Made by a program: the position numbers and the translations under genes. The notes under the pieces were generated by a model, which had not been told where the DNA came from, did not search any database, and worked only from the letters and a program-made list of their open reading frames with translations. Below are positions 44,604-55,610 of a DNA stretch of 64,000 nt, piece after piece. Location: the NCBI RefSeq assembly GCF_020148005.1, contig NZ_JAGXFD010000001.1, positions 671,552 to 735,551 of the forward strand, given 5' to 3'. The stretch is from Modicisalibacter tunisiensis. GTDB lineage: Bacteria; Pseudomonadota; Gammaproteobacteria; Pseudomonadales; Halomonadaceae. Position 1 is the first letter of the stretch, and each line of letters begins with the position of its first letter.

Positions 44604-47347
44604 GCGCGCCCCTCCTCGTTGGCTTGCGTTGCGGCCACGGCCAGACTCACCGCTTCACCGCCGGCCGGCCAGGGTCCGATCCCCGCCGGCACCCCGATGG
44701 TGCCGGCCGGCCAGCGCGCCTCGCAGCGCACCGGCAGCACGAGTGCTCCGTGCTCGCCCGCGACACGCAGCGGCTGGCCGTCGCTCACGCCCAGCCGGGC
44801 CGCGTCATCGACCGCGAGCCTGACCACCGGTGCGTCCGCCCGGGCCTGGATCGGTGCGGCGCGGGCCGAGGTCTCGTCACCGCCGAACAGCCGCGGCAGC
44901 CGCACTACCTGCCACGCATCGCCTGCGGCGCGGTGGGCGGCGGGGATGACGTCGGTGTAGCGGTAGCCGCCGGGCCGGGGCGCCAGCAGGCGCACGCCCG
45001 GATCGCCGGCGCGCAGATGGCCGCCGACCTCGTCAGTGAACTTGTTCCAGGCCTGGGGCGAGTTCCAGCCCGGCGCCCAGGCGAAGGCGACCTCCTCGCG
45101 GGGCCGGTCGAAGCCGTTGTAGCCCTCCATCGAGAAGGTGAAGGCCGAATCCGGGTCCTGGGGGGCGCGCGGCTCGCTGACGCTGATGTGGGCGCGCATG
45201 GCGGTGCGCCCGCTGTAGCGCTGCGGCTCGCGGGCCAGCTTGAGCCCGCGGACCCGGTAGTCGGCCCCCGGCGCGGCATCGACGATGGCGGCCAGATCCG
45301 GGTAGTGGCGGGCGCAGTCAAGGGTCACCGCATCCAGGGCGATGTCGCCGACGTCATGGCGCAGCACGTCGGCCCGCAGCACGTGCAGCCAGCGCCAGCT
45401 CTCGCGGATGCGTGTCTCGGGGCGCATATAGGCCGGGTCGAAGACCTGGAAGAAGCGCTGGGCGCGCCCCTCGAGGCTGACCAGGGTGCCGTCGGCCTCG
45501 GTGAAGGCCGCCGCCGGCAGGCCCAGGTGGGCCCGCTCCCAGGTGGCGGTGCGCTGATGATCGAGCACCACCACGGTCTCCGCGGCCTCCAGCGCCGACT
45601 CGATGCGGGCGCCCGGCAGGCGCTGATAGAGGTCGTTCTCCAGGACCACCACGGCGTCGGCGCGCCGGCTCTCGAGCTCGTCGAGCGCCCATTCCAGCGG
45701 TGCGCCGCCCATCAGCGTCAGCCCGGTGCTGTTGGCCTCGCGGCGTACCAGCATCAGGCTGCCCCGACGCGCCCGGCGGGCCAGGGCGCGGGCCACGTTG
45801 CCGGCGGCCTCGACGATGGCTTCCGAACCCAGCGAGCCGCCGCTGATCACCAGCGGCCGCTCGGCGGCCAGCAGGCGTGCGGCGATGTCGCGGGCCGCCT
45901 CGCGGGTGGCGGCGTCGAGGTGGTCGACCGCCGGCGCGCCGGGGTCGATCTCGTGGGCCACGGCGAAGCCCAGCCGGGCGATGTCGTCCGGCGCCAGCGT
46001 CCAGCCGGCCTCGGCGATGTCGTCCAGCTCGGTGGGAGTCGGGTAGGCGATGAACACCGGATGGTAGCGGTCCTGGCCCAGGGTGCGCACCGCGGCGTCG
46101 TTCCAGGCGGGGATGCCGCGCTCGGCGGCCAGCGCCTCGCGCCGTGCCTGGGCGGCCTGGCGCACGGCCAGGGCGACCCGGGCGGCGCTGGCGATCAGGT
46201 CCTCGCCGAGAATCAGCACCGCATCGTGATGCTCGACGTCACGCAGCGTCGGCGTGGGCAGGCCGCATTCACGGTTGAGCGTCTGCATGCGCGCCAGCAG
46301 GCGCTGCTCGGCGGCGGCGATGCCGGTCGAGAAATTGCCCTCGCCGACCAGAGCACGCAGCTGGTGGTTGCTCTCCAGGCTGGCGCGCGGCGAGCCGATG
46401 CCGATCACCCGGCGGGCGCTGCGCAGGCGGTCGGCCCCCCGGTCCAGGGCGGCATCCACTTCCAGGGTGACGCGCTCGTCGCCCCGGTCGCTGCGCCATT
46501 CCGGCAGGCGCGGCCGGTCGTCGCGGTTGACGTAGCCGTAGCCGAAGCGCCCGCGGTCGCAGAGGAAATAGCGATTGACCTCGCCGTGGTAGCGGTTCTC
46601 GATGCGCCGGATGTCGCCGTAGCGCTCGCCGGGGCTGATGTTGCAGCCCACCGCGCACTGATGGCAGAGGCTCGGCGCAAACTGCAGGTCCCACTTGCGG
46701 GTGTAGCGCTCGGAGTGGGTCTGGTCGGTGAACACCCCGGTCGGGCAGACCTCGGTCAGGTTGCCGGCGAAGGGGCTTTCCAGCACGCCCTCCTGATGGC
46801 GGCCGAAGTAGATGTTGTCGTTGGCGCCGAAGGCGCCCAGGTCGGTGCCCCCGGCGTAGTCCCGGTAGAAGCGCACGCAACGGTAGCAGGTGATGCAGCG
46901 GTTCATCTCGTGGGCGATGAACGGCCCCAGGTACTGGTTGCGGTGGGTGCGCTTGCGGAAGCGGTAGCGCCGCCGGTCGTGACCGGTCATCACCGTCATG
47001 TCCTGCAGGTGGCAGTGGCCGCCCTCCTCGCAGACCGGGCAGTCGTGGGGGTGGTTGATCATCAGCCACTCGACGACGCTGGCGCGGAACTCACGGGCCT
47101 CGTCATCGTCGATCGAGATCCAGGAACCGTCGGACGCCGGCGTCATGCACGACATCACCAGCTTGCCCCGGGTGTCGTCTTCATCCTTGAACTGCTTGAC
47201 CGCGCACTGGCGGCAGGCGCCGACGCTGCCCATCGCCGGGTGCCAGCAGAAGTAGGGCACGTCGAGGCCCAGCGACAGGCAGGCGTCCAGCAGGTTGTCC
47301 GCCCCGTCCACGTCGTAGCGCTGCCCGTCCACGTGAATCGTCGCCAT
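44600..47347 (-). CDS. nuoG: NADH-quinone oxidoreductase subunit G
   Basis: 915 residues. N-terminal [2Fe-2S] domain ([22 protein letters not shown]) and a His-Cys motif ([17 protein letters not shown]). [17 protein letters not shown] supplies a [4Fe-4S] site. [18 protein letters not shown] with a later Cys forms N7, retained as in E. coli. The remaining 600 residues are a molybdopterin-oxidoreductase-like domain without cofactor function in this family. Confidence 0.96.
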   Translation of the reverse strand: MATIHVDGQRYDVDGADNLLDACLSLGLDVPYFCWHPAMGSVGACRQCAVKQFKDEDDTRGKLVMSCMTPASDGSWISIDDDEAREFRASVVEWLMINHPHDCPVCEEGGHCHLQDMTVMTGHDRRRYRFRKRTHRNQYLGPFIAHEMNRCITCYRCVRFYRDYAGGTDLGAFGANDNIYFGRHQEGVLESPFAGNLTEVCPTGVFTDQTHSERYTRKWDLQFAPSLCHQCAVGCNISPGERYGDIRRIENRYHGEVNRYFLCDRGRFGYGYVNRDDRPRLPEWRSDRGDERVTLEVDAALDRGADRLRSARRVIGIGSPRASLESNHQLRALVGEGNFSTGIAAAEQRLLARMQTLNRECGLPTPTLRDVEHHDAVLILGEDLIASAARVALAVRQAAQARREALAAERGIPAWNDAAVRTLGQDRYHPVFIAYPTPTELDDIAEAGWTLAPDDIARLGFAVAHEIDPGAPAVDHLDAATREAARDIAARLLAAERPLVISGGSLGSEAIVEAAGNVARALARRARRGSLMLVRREANSTGLTLMGGAPLEWALDELESRRADAVVVLENDLYQRLPGARIESALEAAETVVVLDHQRTATWERAHLGLPAAAFTEADGTLVSLEGRAQRFFQVFDPAYMRPETRIRESWRWLHVLRADVLRHDVGDIALDAVTLDCARHYPDLAAIVDAAPGADYRVRGLKLAREPQRYSGRTAMRAHISVSEPRAPQDPDSAFTFSMEGYNGFDRPREEVAFAWAPGWNSPQAWNKFTDEVGGHLRAGDPGVRLLAPRPGGYRYTDVIPAAHRAAGDAWQVVRLPRLFGGDETSARAAPIQARADAPVVRLAVDDAARLGVSDGQPLRVAGEHGALVLPVRCEARWPAGTIGVPAGIGPWPAGGEAVSLAVAATQANEEGRA

Positions 47348-47392
47348 GCCCTTACCTCGCCTCGCAGTGAATGGATCGATGCCGGTAACGCC

Positions 47393-48751
47393 TCATATCT
47401 GGCCCACCGGGATGGGGTCGGCGTGCGCGGTACGCGGCGGATGCGTCACGCCGCGCTCGAACTCGTCGCGGAAGTACTGGAGCGCCGACGCCAGCGGCAT
47501 CGCCGCCCCCGGGGCGTGGGCGCAGAAGGTCTTGCCCGGCCCCAGGTCGTCGGCCAGCTTGTCGAGCAGCTCGACATCGCCGCGCTCGCCCTCGCCGCGC
47601 TCCAGCGCCTGGAGGAGCTTCACCGTCCACGGCAGGCCGTCGCGGCAGGGGGTGCACCAGCCACAGGACTCGCGGGCAAAGAACTGCTCCAGGTTGCGCA
47701 CCAGCGACAGCACGCTCTGGTCCTCGTTGACCACGGTCAGCAGTCCGGTGCCCAGGCGGCTGCCCAGCTTGCCGATGGTGTCGAAGTCGAGTGCCGAATC
47801 GAGATGCTCGGGCAGCAGGAAACCGGTACTCCCGCCGCCGGGCAGCCAGGTCTTCAGCGCCTTGCCGTCGCGCAGGCCGCCGGCGCGCTCGAGCAGCTCG
47901 CGCCCCGGGGTGCCGATCGGCAGCTCCCACAGCCCGGTGCGCTCGACCTTGCCCGAGACACCGAACAGCTTGGTGCCGCCGTCGTTGCTCAGCTCGCCGG
48001 ACAGATCCTGGTACCACTTGGCGCCGTGGGCCATCACCGCCGGGGCATTGCAGAACGTCTCGACGTTGTTGACCACGGTCGGCTTGCCCCAGGCGCCGGA
48101 CTGGCCGGGAAACGGCGGCTTGGCGCGGGGGTTGGCGCGCTTGCCCTCCAGCGAGCTGATCAGCGCGGTCTCCTCGCCGCAGATGTAGCGCCCGGCGCCG
48201 GTATGCAGGGCGATGTCGAAGTCGAAGCCGCTGCCGGCGATGTCGTCGCCCAGCCAGCCGGCGCCGCGGGCCTCGTCGAGGGCCTGCTGCACGGCGCGGG
48301 CGGCCTCGACATACTCGCCGCGCAGGAAGATGTAGCCGTAACGGGAGTGGTTGGCGTAGGCGCCGAGGATCATGCCCTCGATCAGCAGGTGCGGCTGCTG
48401 CTCGAGCAGCAGGCGGTCCTTGAAGGTGCCGGGCTCCATTTCGTCGGCGTTGCACACCAGGTAGCCGCGCGGGATACCCGGCCCCTTCATGGTCAGGCTC
48501 CACTTCATGCCCGCCGAGAAGCCGGCGCCGCCGCGCCCGCGCACGTTGGCCTCCTTCATGGTGGCGATCACGTCGTCCGGGGACTGCCGGTTGAGCACCT
48601 CGCGCACCGCGGCATAGCCGTCCTTGTCGACGTACTCGTCGAGCCCGATCCGGGCGCCGTCGTCACGCAGCCGCCAGGTCAGCGGGTGCGTCTCGGCGCG
48701 GCGCTCGGCGGCGCTCTGGCGAAGCTGGCTGTGATAGCGCGTCACGCTCAT
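47393..48751 (-). CDS. nuoF: NADH-quinone oxidoreductase subunit F
   Basis: 452 residues from ATG 48751 ([10 protein letters not shown]), which overlaps the nuoE stop. NADH/FMN site in [15 protein letters not shown] and [14 protein letters not shown]. The N3 [4Fe-4S] cluster is bound by [13 protein letters not shown] plus the Cys of [10 protein letters not shown]. It is the electron entry site of complex I. Confidence 0.97.
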   Translation of the reverse strand: MSVTRYHSQLRQSAAERRAETHPLTWRLRDDGARIGLDEYVDKDGYAAVREVLNRQSPDDVIATMKEANVRGRGGAGFSAGMKWSLTMKGPGIPRGYLVCNADEMEPGTFKDRLLLEQQPHLLIEGMILGAYANHSRYGYIFLRGEYVEAARAVQQALDEARGAGWLGDDIAGSGFDFDIALHTGAGRYICGEETALISSLEGKRANPRAKPPFPGQSGAWGKPTVVNNVETFCNAPAVMAHGAKWYQDLSGELSNDGGTKLFGVSGKVERTGLWELPIGTPGRELLERAGGLRDGKALKTWLPGGGSTGFLLPEHLDSALDFDTIGKLGSRLGTGLLTVVNEDQSVLSLVRNLEQFFARESCGWCTPCRDGLPWTVKLLQALERGEGERGDVELLDKLADDLGPGKTFCAHAPGAAMPLASALQYFRDEFERGVTHPPRTAHADPIPVGQI

Positions 48752-49251
48752 GCGAAGCCCTCCAGCAGGTCGGCCACGTCGCCGGGGGCGACGGGGCCGT
48801 AGGTGCAGTCGTCGATCATCAGCGCCGGGCCGCGATCGCAGGCCCCCAGACAGCACACCGGCAGCAGCGTGAAGCGGCCGTCGGCGGTGGTCTGGCCGAA
48901 GCCGATGCCGAGCTCGGCCGACAGCGCGTCGCGCAGCTCCTCGTAATCGTTGAGAAAGCAGGAGCTGCTGTCGCAGACCAGGATCACGTGGCGCCCCACC
49001 GGCTGGCGGAAGATCAGGCTGTAGAAGGTCGCCACGCCCTCGACATCGGCGGGCCCCACGCCGAGCACCTCGGCGATCGCCGGGATCGCCGCGTCGGGTA
49101 CCCAGCCATGGCGGCGCTGGACGATCTTGAGCGCCTCGATGCAGGCCGCCTGGGGCTGCTCGTAGTGGTCGCGTTCGTGTTCGATGGCGCGGCGGTCCTC
49201 GGGCTCGATGACGAAGCCGTCGCTGGCGATGGTGCGTGCGGTGTCGTTCAT
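48748..49251 (-). CDS. nuoE: NADH-quinone oxidoreductase subunit E
   Basis: 167 residues, as in E. coli. Thioredoxin-like fold with the N1a [2Fe-2S] ligands CDSSSC and [28 protein letters not shown] and [17 protein letters not shown] are conserved. It partners with NuoF. Confidence 0.96.
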   Translation of the reverse strand: MNDTARTIASDGFVIEPEDRRAIEHERDHYEQPQAACIEALKIVQRRHGWVPDAAIPAIAEVLGVGPADVEGVATFYSLIFRQPVGRHVILVCDSSSCFLNDYEELRDALSAELGIGFGQTTADGRFTLLPVCCLGACDRGPALMIDDCTYGPVAPGDVADLLEGFA

Positions 49252-49253
49252 GT

Positions 49254-51032
49254 TCAGCGATCCACGTCGGCCATGACGAAGTCGATACTCCCCAGGTGGG
49301 CGATCAGGTCGGGCACGAAGCCGCCGCGCATTACCGCCGGGATCTGCTGCAGGTGCGGGAAGCTCGGCGTGCGAATGCGCGTGCGATAGCTCATGGTGTT
49401 GCCGTCACTGGTCAGGTAGTAGCTGTTGATGCCCTTGGTCGCCTCGATCATCTGCAGCGACTCGTTGGGCTTGAGCACCGGCCCCCAGGAGACCTGCAGG
49501 AAGTGGGTGATCAGCGTCTCGATGTGCTGCAGCATCTTCTCGCGCGGCGGCGGCGTGGTCAGCGGATGGTCGGCCTTGTAATCGCCGGCGGGCATGTGGT
49601 CGACGCACTGCTGGATGATCCGCAGGCTCTGGCGCATCTCCTCGATGCGGATCTGGCCGCGGTCGAAGACGTCGCCGTTGCTGCCCAGCGGCACCTCGAA
49701 GTCGAAGTTCTCGTAGCCGCCGTAGGGGCGCTTCTTGCGCAGGTCGAAGTCGCAGCCGGTGGCGCGCAGGTTGGGCCCGGTGACGCCCCAGGCCAGCGCC
49801 TCGCGGGTGGTGTAGGCGGCGATGTGCCGGGTGCGCTCGCGGACGATGGCGTTCTCCATCATCGCCCGCTCGTACTCGACGAGCCGCCTGGGCATCCAGT
49901 CGAGAAAGCCCTGGACCAGGGTATCCCAGCCCCTGGGCAGGTCCATCGCCGTGCCGCCGATGCGGTACCACGCCGGGTGCATGCGGAAGCCGGTGATCGC
50001 CTCGATCACCTCGTAGGCCTTCTGGCGGTCGGTGAAGGTGAAGAACACCGGGGTCATCGCCCCCAGGTCCTGCAGGTAGGTGCCCAGGAACAGCAGGTGG
50101 CTGGTGATGCGGAACATCTCGGCCATCATCACTCGAATGGTCTTGGCGCGCTCGGGCACCTCGATGCCGGCGAGCTTCTCCACGGCGAGGATGTAGGGCA
50201 GGTTGTTCATCACCCCGCCGGTGTAGTCGATGCGGTCGGTGTAGGGGATGAAGCTGTGCCAGGACTGGCGCTCGGCCATCTTCTCGGCACCGCGGTGGTG
50301 GTAGCCGATGTCCGGCACGCAGTCGACGATCTCCTCGCCGTCGAGCTGCAGCACGAGGCGAAACGCCCCGTGCGCCGAGGGGTGGTTGGGCCCGAGGTTG
50401 AGGAACATGAACTCGGTGTCCTCGTTCTCGCGGCGCATGCCCCACTCCTCGGGCTTGAACTGCAGCGCCTTCTGCTCGACGTCCTGGCCCTCGACGGTGA
50501 GCGTGTAGGGGTCGAACTCGGTGGCCCGGGCGCCGTGGTCCTTGCGCAGCGGGTGACCGTTCCAGGTCGGCGGCATGAGCAGCCGCGTGAGGTGCGGATG
50601 CCCGGCGAAATCGATGCCGAACATGTCCCACACCTCGCGCTCGTACCAGTTGGCGTTGGGGTAGAGCGAGACCACGCTGGGGATCTTCAGGTCGCTCTCG
50701 GCGAGCGCCACCTTGAGCATCACGTCGCGGTTCCGCGCGATCGACATCAGGTGATAGAAGACCGTGAAGTCCGATGCCGGCAGGCCACGGCGGTTGGCCC
50801 GCAGTCGCTCGTCGGTCGCCGACAGGTCGTAGAGCATCTCGAACGGCTCGGGCATGTCGCGCAGGAACTTGAGCACCTCGCTGAGCGACTCGCGGGGAAT
50901 CCACACCACCGGCATGCCGGTGAGCGTGGCCTGCTCGAGAACGGCGTGGTCGCCGAGGCGCTGGCGGAGCGCGCCGACGACCGGGTCGTCGGCGGCGGCC
51001 GCGTGATCGGGGGTCGGTGTGTCAGCGCTCAT
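49254..51032 (-). CDS. nuoCD: NADH-quinone oxidoreductase fused subunit C/D
   Basis: 592 residues from ATG 51032. Residues 1 to about 190 are NuoC (ending [33 protein letters not shown]); the rest is NuoD ([39 protein letters not shown]) with the quinone-site His and Tyr. The fusion is typical of E. coli and Pseudomonas relatives. Confidence 0.97.
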   Translation of the reverse strand: MSADTPTPDHAAAADDPVVGALRQRLGDHAVLEQATLTGMPVVWIPRESLSEVLKFLRDMPEPFEMLYDLSATDERLRANRRGLPASDFTVFYHLMSIARNRDVMLKVALAESDLKIPSVVSLYPNANWYEREVWDMFGIDFAGHPHLTRLLMPPTWNGHPLRKDHGARATEFDPYTLTVEGQDVEQKALQFKPEEWGMRRENEDTEFMFLNLGPNHPSAHGAFRLVLQLDGEEIVDCVPDIGYHHRGAEKMAERQSWHSFIPYTDRIDYTGGVMNNLPYILAVEKLAGIEVPERAKTIRVMMAEMFRITSHLLFLGTYLQDLGAMTPVFFTFTDRQKAYEVIEAITGFRMHPAWYRIGGTAMDLPRGWDTLVQGFLDWMPRRLVEYERAMMENAIVRERTRHIAAYTTREALAWGVTGPNLRATGCDFDLRKKRPYGGYENFDFEVPLGSNGDVFDRGQIRIEEMRQSLRIIQQCVDHMPAGDYKADHPLTTPPPREKMLQHIETLITHFLQVSWGPVLKPNESLQMIEATKGINSYYLTSDGNTMSYRTRIRTPSFPHLQQIPAVMRGGFVPDLIAHLGSIDFVMADVDR

Positions 51033-51076
51033 GAGCGTCGGCAAACTCCTGCGGCGGAAGAAGAAACGATCACCTG

Positions 51077-51757
51077 TCAGATGCTGTCGGGCGTGCGCAG
51101 CTCGGTGGCCTGGATGCGCCGGTCGTGGTGCTTCTCGCGCTGCGAGGGCATCTCGGCGCGGTAGACGCCCTGATCGCCGACCACCCAGGACAGCGGGCGG
51201 CGCTCCTCCTGGATCGAGTCCTGCAGCAGCTGCAGCCCCTGAAGGAAGGCCTCGGGACGCGGCGGGCAGCCCGGCACGTAGACGTCCACCGGCAGGAACT
51301 TGTCGACGCCCTGCACCACCGAGTAGATATCGTACATGCCGCCCGAGTTGGCGCAGGAGCCCATCGAGATCACCCACTTGGGCTCGAGCATCTGGTCGTA
51401 GAGCTGCTGGATCACCGGGGCCATCTTGATGAAGCAGGTGCCGGCGATGACCATGAAGTCGGCCTGGCGCGGGGAGGCGCGAATGACCTCGGAGCCGAAG
51501 CGGGCGATGTCATGGGGCGACGTAAAGGCCGTGGTCATCTCCACGTAGCAGCAGGAAAGTCCGAAGTTGTAGGGCCACAGGGAGTTCTTGCGTCCCCAGT
51601 TGACCGTCGCGTTGAGCACCTCGTCGAGCTTGCCCATGAAGACGTTGCGATGCACCTGCTGCTTCATCGGGTCTTCCTCGAGGCGCTTGCGCTCGCCGAG
51701 CGGGTAGCGGGCGTCCGCTGCCACAGCGTCTTCTGCACGCGTCAGGGTGTAGGGCAT
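51077..51757 (-). CDS. nuoB: NADH-quinone oxidoreductase subunit B
   Basis: 226 residues from ATG 51757, with GGAGG just upstream; the nine codons before it are unlikely to be used. The N2 cluster ligands are present: GLSCCYVEM with the unusual tandem Cys, then GSCANSGG and PGCPPRPEA. It passes electrons to quinone. Confidence 0.96.
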   Translation of the reverse strand: MPYTLTRAEDAVAADARYPLGERKRLEEDPMKQQVHRNVFMGKLDEVLNATVNWGRKNSLWPYNFGLSCCYVEMTTAFTSPHDIARFGSEVIRASPRQADFMVIAGTCFIKMAPVIQQLYDQMLEPKWVISMGSCANSGGMYDIYSVVQGVDKFLPVDVYVPGCPPRPEAFLQGLQLLQDSIQEERRPLSWVVGDQGVYRAEMPSQREKHHDRRIQATELRTPDSI

Positions 51758-51844
51758 GCGTTTCCTCCAGCGAACGTTGTGCAACTACGTACTGCGTGTT
51801 GGACGGCCGGGACATGCAACCTCCCGGCCGGAGCGGCCGGCCAC

Positions 51845-52252
51845 TCAGGAGCCGGGGTCGCGCATCTTGCGCTTGGGCGCCCATTCCAGCGCCCCCACAC
51901 GGCTGTCGTAGACCAGGCCGGCCAGCAGGATGACGATGAACACCGCCGCCCCGGCGAAGCCGGCCCAGCCCACCTCGCGAACCGACACGGCCCAGGCGAA
52001 CAGGAACACGGCTTCGATATCGAAGATCACGAACAGCATCGCGACCAGGTAGAACTTGACGGAAAAACGCTGGCGAGCGCTGCCGGCACCGATGATGCCG
52101 GACTCGAAAGGCAGGGATTTGCTGCGCCCCTTGCTGCGACCACCCAGCAGGCTGGAGGCGCCCATCATGAAGACGCACAGACCAAAGACGGCAATGACGA
52201 ACAGGGCCACGGCCCAGTGCTGCGCGATGCTCGAAGCGGCGTCCTGGCTCAT
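51845..52252 (-). CDS. nuoA: NADH-quinone oxidoreductase subunit A
   Basis: 135 residues from ATG 52252 (MSQDAASS). Three helices; [43 protein letters not shown] is the NuoA core with the conserved acidic residues. First gene of the 13-gene operon. Confidence 0.95.
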   Translation of the reverse strand: MSQDAASSIAQHWAVALFVIAVFGLCVFMMGASSLLGGRSKGRSKSLPFESGIIGAGSARQRFSVKFYLVAMLFVIFDIEAVFLFAWAVSVREVGWAGFAGAAVFIVILLAGLVYDSRVGALEWAPKRKMRDPGS

Positions 52253-52345
52253 ACACTCCCTCGTCCGGACCATGAACGGTCGGCGGGCCGCACTGCCACG
52301 ACACGGGTGAGTGCCGGGGCCGGCCTGACCAACCAGTACGCGTTA

Positions 52346-52374
52346 AGCATAGGAGAGCATTAGATAAATGTCAG
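52346..52374 (-). promoter_or_regulatory. nuo: candidate sigma-70 promoter of the nuo operon
   Basis: Read on the minus strand: CTGACA (52374-52369), 17-base spacer, TATGCT (52351-52346), about 95 bases before the nuoA ATG. The only well-spaced pair seen in this leader, which is also more AT-rich than its surroundings. Confidence 0.55.
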
Positions 52375-52455
52375 AAACAAGCCGTACTTTTGGCGTACCG
52401 GGGTGAAGTGAGAATCGTTTCCGCAGTGCAGCAAAGGCGTAGCGCCGTGACCGCC

Positions 52456-52887
52456 TCACTGGCAATACCCGCCCAGCCAGTGTTCCGCCAGCCAAAGCAC
52501 CACGGCATAGCGTGCCCCCTTGCCGGCCAGGATCAGCAGCGTCGCCTGCCCGAAGGGCAGCCGCAGCAGCCCGGCGACCACGGTCAGGGCATCGCCCACC
52601 ACCGGCAGCCAGGCCAGCAGCAGGCTGAATCGCCCCAGCCGGGCGTAGGTGCGCTCGCCGCGCGCCAGTGCCGGCGCCGACACCGGAAACCAGCGGCGTC
52701 CGGCCAGGTGGCGGGCGTAGCGCCCCAGGGCGACGTTGACCAGGCTGCCCAGGGTATTGCCGAGAGTGGCCACGGCCCACAGCAGCCCCACGGCCTCGCC
52801 CTGGCACCACTGGCGGGCCAGCCAGACCTCCGAGCCGCCGGGCAGCAGCGTGGCGCTGGCCAGGGCGACGAGAAACAGGCTCAGCAT
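52456..52887 (-). CDS. yqaA: YqaA/SNARE-associated (DedA-like) membrane protein
   Basis: 143 residues, near E. coli YqaA (142). Helices around 1-20, 30-53, 86-106 and 115-135. [25 protein letters not shown] and [27 protein letters not shown] carry the DedA-family reentrant motifs with conserved Glu, Asn and Asp. Probable lipid or small-molecule transport; no specific role known. Divergent from thiD. Confidence 0.87.
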   Translation of the reverse strand: MLSLFLVALASATLLPGGSEVWLARQWCQGEAVGLLWAVATLGNTLGSLVNVALGRYARHLAGRRWFPVSAPALARGERTYARLGRFSLLLAWLPVVGDALTVVAGLLRLPFGQATLLILAGKGARYAVVLWLAEHWLGGYCQ

Positions 52888-52944
52888 GGCCGCCCCGCCG
52901 CCGGATCGGCTAGGCTGTAGCCCCGTTCACAGTTGAGGATCCGC

Positions 52945-53763
52945 GTGACGATGTCCGATGCCTCCCGCATTGCCAATGTCCTGACCATCGCCGGCTCCGA
53001 CCCGTCGGGCGGCGCCGGCATCCAGGCCGATCTCAAGACCTTCTCGGCCCACGGCACCTACGGTACCAGCGTGATCACCGCGCTGACCGCCCAGAACACC
53101 TGCGGCGTCACCGGCGTGCATCCGGTGCCGGTCGACTTCATCGCCGCCCAGCTCGAGACCCTGCTCGACGACGTGGCGATCGACGCGGTGAAGATCGGCA
53201 TGGTCGCCAGTCGCGAGGTTGCCGAGACGATTCGCGAGCGCCTCGAGCGCCGCCGGCCGCGCTGGATCGTGCTCGACCCGGTGATGGTCGCCAAGAGCGG
53301 CGACCTGCTGGTCGACGACGCCGGCATCCGCGCGGTGCGTGACATTATCGTGCCCCTGGCCGACCTCATCACCCCCAACCTGCCCGAGGCCGCGGTGCTG
53401 CTGGGGGACTCCGAGGTGACCTCGGCCGAGGCGATGGAAGCCCTGCAGCCCGCCCTGCGCCGGCTCGGCGCGCCCCACGTGCTGCTCAAGGGCGGCCATC
53501 TGGCCGGCGAGCGCTGCCCCGACCTGCTGATCTCGCCCGAGGGCGCCAGCTGGCTCGAGGCCGAGCGCATCGCCACCGACAACCTGCACGGCACCGGCTG
53601 CTCGCTGTCGTCGGCGATCACCGCGCGCCTGGCCCGCGGCGATTCGCTCGTCGGCGCCGTGCAGCACGCCAAGGTGTGGCTCAGCCAGGCACTGCACGAC
53701 AGCCACCGCCTCGACGTCGGCCGGGGGCGCGGGCCGGTCCATCACTTCCACGCCTGGTGGTAG
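52945..53763 (+). CDS. thiD: hydroxymethylpyrimidine/phosphomethylpyrimidine kinase
   Basis: 272 residues from GTG 52945 (GAGGA 5 bases upstream); ATG 52951 is the alternative. [51 protein letters not shown] and [14 protein letters not shown] (ribokinase-family anion hole with catalytic Asp-Gly-Cys region). Two phosphorylations of HMP for thiamine synthesis or salvage. The short leader shows no TPP riboswitch. Confidence 0.95.
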   Translation: MTMSDASRIANVLTIAGSDPSGGAGIQADLKTFSAHGTYGTSVITALTAQNTCGVTGVHPVPVDFIAAQLETLLDDVAIDAVKIGMVASREVAETIRERLERRRPRWIVLDPVMVAKSGDLLVDDAGIRAVRDIIVPLADLITPNLPEAAVLLGDSEVTSAEAMEALQPALRRLGAPHVLLKGGHLAGERCPDLLISPEGASWLEAERIATDNLHGTGCSLSSAITARLARGDSLVGAVQHAKVWLSQALHDSHRLDVGRGRGPVHHFHAWW

Positions 53764-53780
53764 ACGGAACGATACGGGCT

Positions 53781-53800
53781 AGCCCGGCTGCGCGGGCTTT
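53781..53800 (+). terminator. short hairpin after thiD
   Basis: AGCCCG (53781-53786) pairs with CGGGCT (53793-53798), followed by TTT. Modest stem; probable terminator. Confidence 0.5.
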
Positions 53801-53806
53801 CCCGTC

Positions 53807-53942
53807 GACAGGTCTACGCGGGGCGCTATGCCCCCCCTCCCTGGGCGCTACTTTGGCCATCTGACCGCCATGGATGGCGGAAATGCCGGAATGGAAAGGA
53901 ACACTTTCCGGCCATGGCCAAAAACCCCCACTACGACCTGTC
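53807..53942. mobile_element. small inverted-repeat element, family 2 long copy
   Basis: 136 bases bounded by GACAGGTC (53807-53814) and GACCTGTC (53935-53942), a perfect inverted repeat. In reverse complement it reads GGGGGTTTTTGGCCATGG, then AAAGTAGCGCCCA and TAGCGCCCC, the blocks of the copy at 33309-33392. The extra middle contains a GGAAAGTGTTCCTTTCC palindrome. Located between thiD and uspA. Confidence 0.72.
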
Positions 53943-54092
53943 CCCGGGCGCCTAGCCCCATGGCCGACTGAGAGTATCCTGCCACCACGCCGCACTTGCG
54001 GGGGTCGGCGGGGCGCACCATGCTGCAGTGACGGGTAACGTCCGCTTCGGCAGCCGGGTCTGCCGGAGCCAACTTCACGGGAGGATACCGCC

Positions 54093-54938
54093 ATGTCCCG
54101 GACGCTGCTCTTCGCCTGCGACCTGTCCGCCGAAAATCGCGCCGGCTTCGCCCGGGCCATTCGCCTGGCCGGGGAAACCGGCGCCCGTCTCGACGTGCTG
54201 CATGTCCTCGACCCCCACCTGCCCCGCCAGGCACTACATGACCTGGAAAGCGCGGTGGTGGCCGAGATGGAGCGCACCCTGACCGACCTGCGCGAGGACT
54301 ATGCCCTCCCCTCGCCGGACACCCTGATCCAGACGGTGGCCGGCACCCCCTATGCGGAGATCGTCCGCGAGGCCCACGAGCGGCATGCCGACCTGATCGT
54401 GCTCGGCACGCATCGCAAGCGCGGGCAGCCCGACCTGGTGGCGGGCACCACGCTGGCCCGGGTGATGCGCAACGCCCCCTGCCCGGTGTTCTCGATCAGC
54501 CATCCGGCCCATCAGGAATGGCACGACATCCTGGTGCCCATGGACTTCTCGCTGCCCTGCCGGCACACCCTGCGCGAGGTCATCACCCGCTTCCCGGAGG
54601 CCCGCCTGACCCTGCTGCATGCCTGGTGCATCCCCGGCGAGCGCGAGCTGGCCTCGCACAGCGACTACGCCCGCTGGCGCGAGCACGAGGTCGCACGGCT
54701 GCGCGAGCGCCTGGAGAGCGAGGTCGACCAGCTGATGAACGAGGTCGGTGGCGTTCCCGAGCTCGAGCTGGTGCTCGAGCAGGGCGAGCCGCTCGAGGTG
54801 CTGATGGGCCGCCTGCGGCGCCAGCCGCCCGACCTGCTGGCGCTGAGCAGCCAGTCCCGGCTGGGCCGCCAGAGCCCGCTGACCGAGCAGCTGCTCGCCG
54901 AGCCGCACTGCGACCTGATGGTGTGCCGTGCCTGGTAG
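54093..54938 (+). CDS. tandem universal stress protein (two UspA domains)
   Basis: 281 residues. Domain 1 (about 1-140) has LLFACDLSAENRAGFARAIRLA and LIVLGTHRKRGQPDLVAGTTLARVMRNAPCPVFSI, close to the ATP-binding GxxG-x9-G(S/T) pattern. Domain 2 (about 145-281) starts ILVPMDFSLPCRHTL and ends LTEQLLAEPHCDLMVCRAW, with a weaker motif. Predicted cytoplasmic stress protein. It has its own ribosome site (GGGAGG) and is isolated between two repeat elements. Confidence 0.9.
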   Translation: MSRTLLFACDLSAENRAGFARAIRLAGETGARLDVLHVLDPHLPRQALHDLESAVVAEMERTLTDLREDYALPSPDTLIQTVAGTPYAEIVREAHERHADLIVLGTHRKRGQPDLVAGTTLARVMRNAPCPVFSISHPAHQEWHDILVPMDFSLPCRHTLREVITRFPEARLTLLHAWCIPGERELASHSDYARWREHEVARLRERLESEVDQLMNEVGGVPELELVLEQGEPLEVLMGRLRRQPPDLLALSSQSRLGRQSPLTEQLLAEPHCDLMVCRAW

Positions 54939-54946
54939 CAATCCTA

Positions 54947-55087
54947 GGCACTGTCTGAACACTGTCTGCGCTCGGCCATACTGCGTGAAAAATCAGCTCA
55001 AAATGCTCATTTACACCCCGTAAACTCCGCCTTTTCGCTGATTTTTGCCTTGTCTGACCTTCGCTCGTCGACTTTTCAGACAGTGCC
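54947..55087. mobile_element. small inverted-repeat element, family 1 copy 2
   Basis: 141 bases bounded by GGCACTGTCTGAA (54947-54959) and TTCAGACAGTGCC (55075-55087), a perfect 13-bp inverted repeat. A second inverted pair, AAAAATCAGC and GCTGATTTTT, lies inside. Internal blocks GCGCTCGGCCATA, CAAAATGCTC, TAAACTCCGCC and TTTTTGCCTTGTCTG match 13590-13744. Non-coding, in the leader of dtd. Confidence 0.82.
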
Positions 55088-55155
55088 CAGCCTTGCGCCC
55101 GCGCGGCGTCTGGGGCAGCGTAACCCCCGACCCAGACACACAGGACGACACTCGC

Positions 55156-55593
55156 ATGCGGGCACTCATCCAGCGCGTCACCCACGCCGGTGTCAGCGTC
55201 GACGGCCACACGATCGGCGCCATCGACCACGGCCTGCTCGCCCTGATCGGAGTGGAACGCGGCGACGACGAGGCGCGCGCCGACCGGCTGCTGCACAAGC
55301 TGTTGCACTACCGGGTCTTCGCCGACGCTACGGGGCGCATGAACCACAACCTGCAGCAGGCCGACGGCGGCCTGCTGCTGGTGTCGCAGTTCACCCTGGC
55401 CGCCGACACCCGCAAGGGGCTGCGTCCCGGCTTCTCCAGCGCCGCCGCCCCCGAGGAGGGCGACCGGCTCTTCCACTACCTGCTCGACCGTGCCCGGGCC
55501 GCCTGGCCGCGCGTCGCCAGCGGCGAGTTCGGCGCCAACATGCAGGTCGAGCTGGTCAACGACGGCCCGGTAACCTTCCTGCTGGAGACCTGA
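55156..55593 (+). CDS. dtd: D-aminoacyl-tRNA deacylase
   Basis: 145 residues, exactly the family length. [17 protein letters not shown] at the start, [25 protein letters not shown] (SQFTL, catalytic Thr) and the cross-subunit Gly-cisPro region [10 protein letters not shown]. It frees D-amino acids (and Gly mischarged on tRNA-Ala) from tRNA. Start ATG 55156; the upstream open frame lies in the repeat. Confidence 0.96.
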   Translation: MRALIQRVTHAGVSVDGHTIGAIDHGLLALIGVERGDDEARADRLLHKLLHYRVFADATGRMNHNLQQADGGLLLVSQFTLAADTRKGLRPGFSSAAAPEEGDRLFHYLLDRARAAWPRVASGEFGANMQVELVNDGPVTFLLET

Positions 55594-55610
55594 CCCGAGG
55601 AGCCCACTCC

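Noticed and set aside
44624-48802. 1392-codon open frame on the plus strand opposite nuoG, nuoF and nuoE
   Set aside because: It is the antisense of well-conserved genes in very GC-rich DNA, where stop codons are rare in that frame; no protein-like motifs or ribosome site.
52888-52944. TPP riboswitch before thiD
   Set aside because: The yqaA-thiD gap is only about 57 bases and lacks the conserved TPP aptamer motifs.
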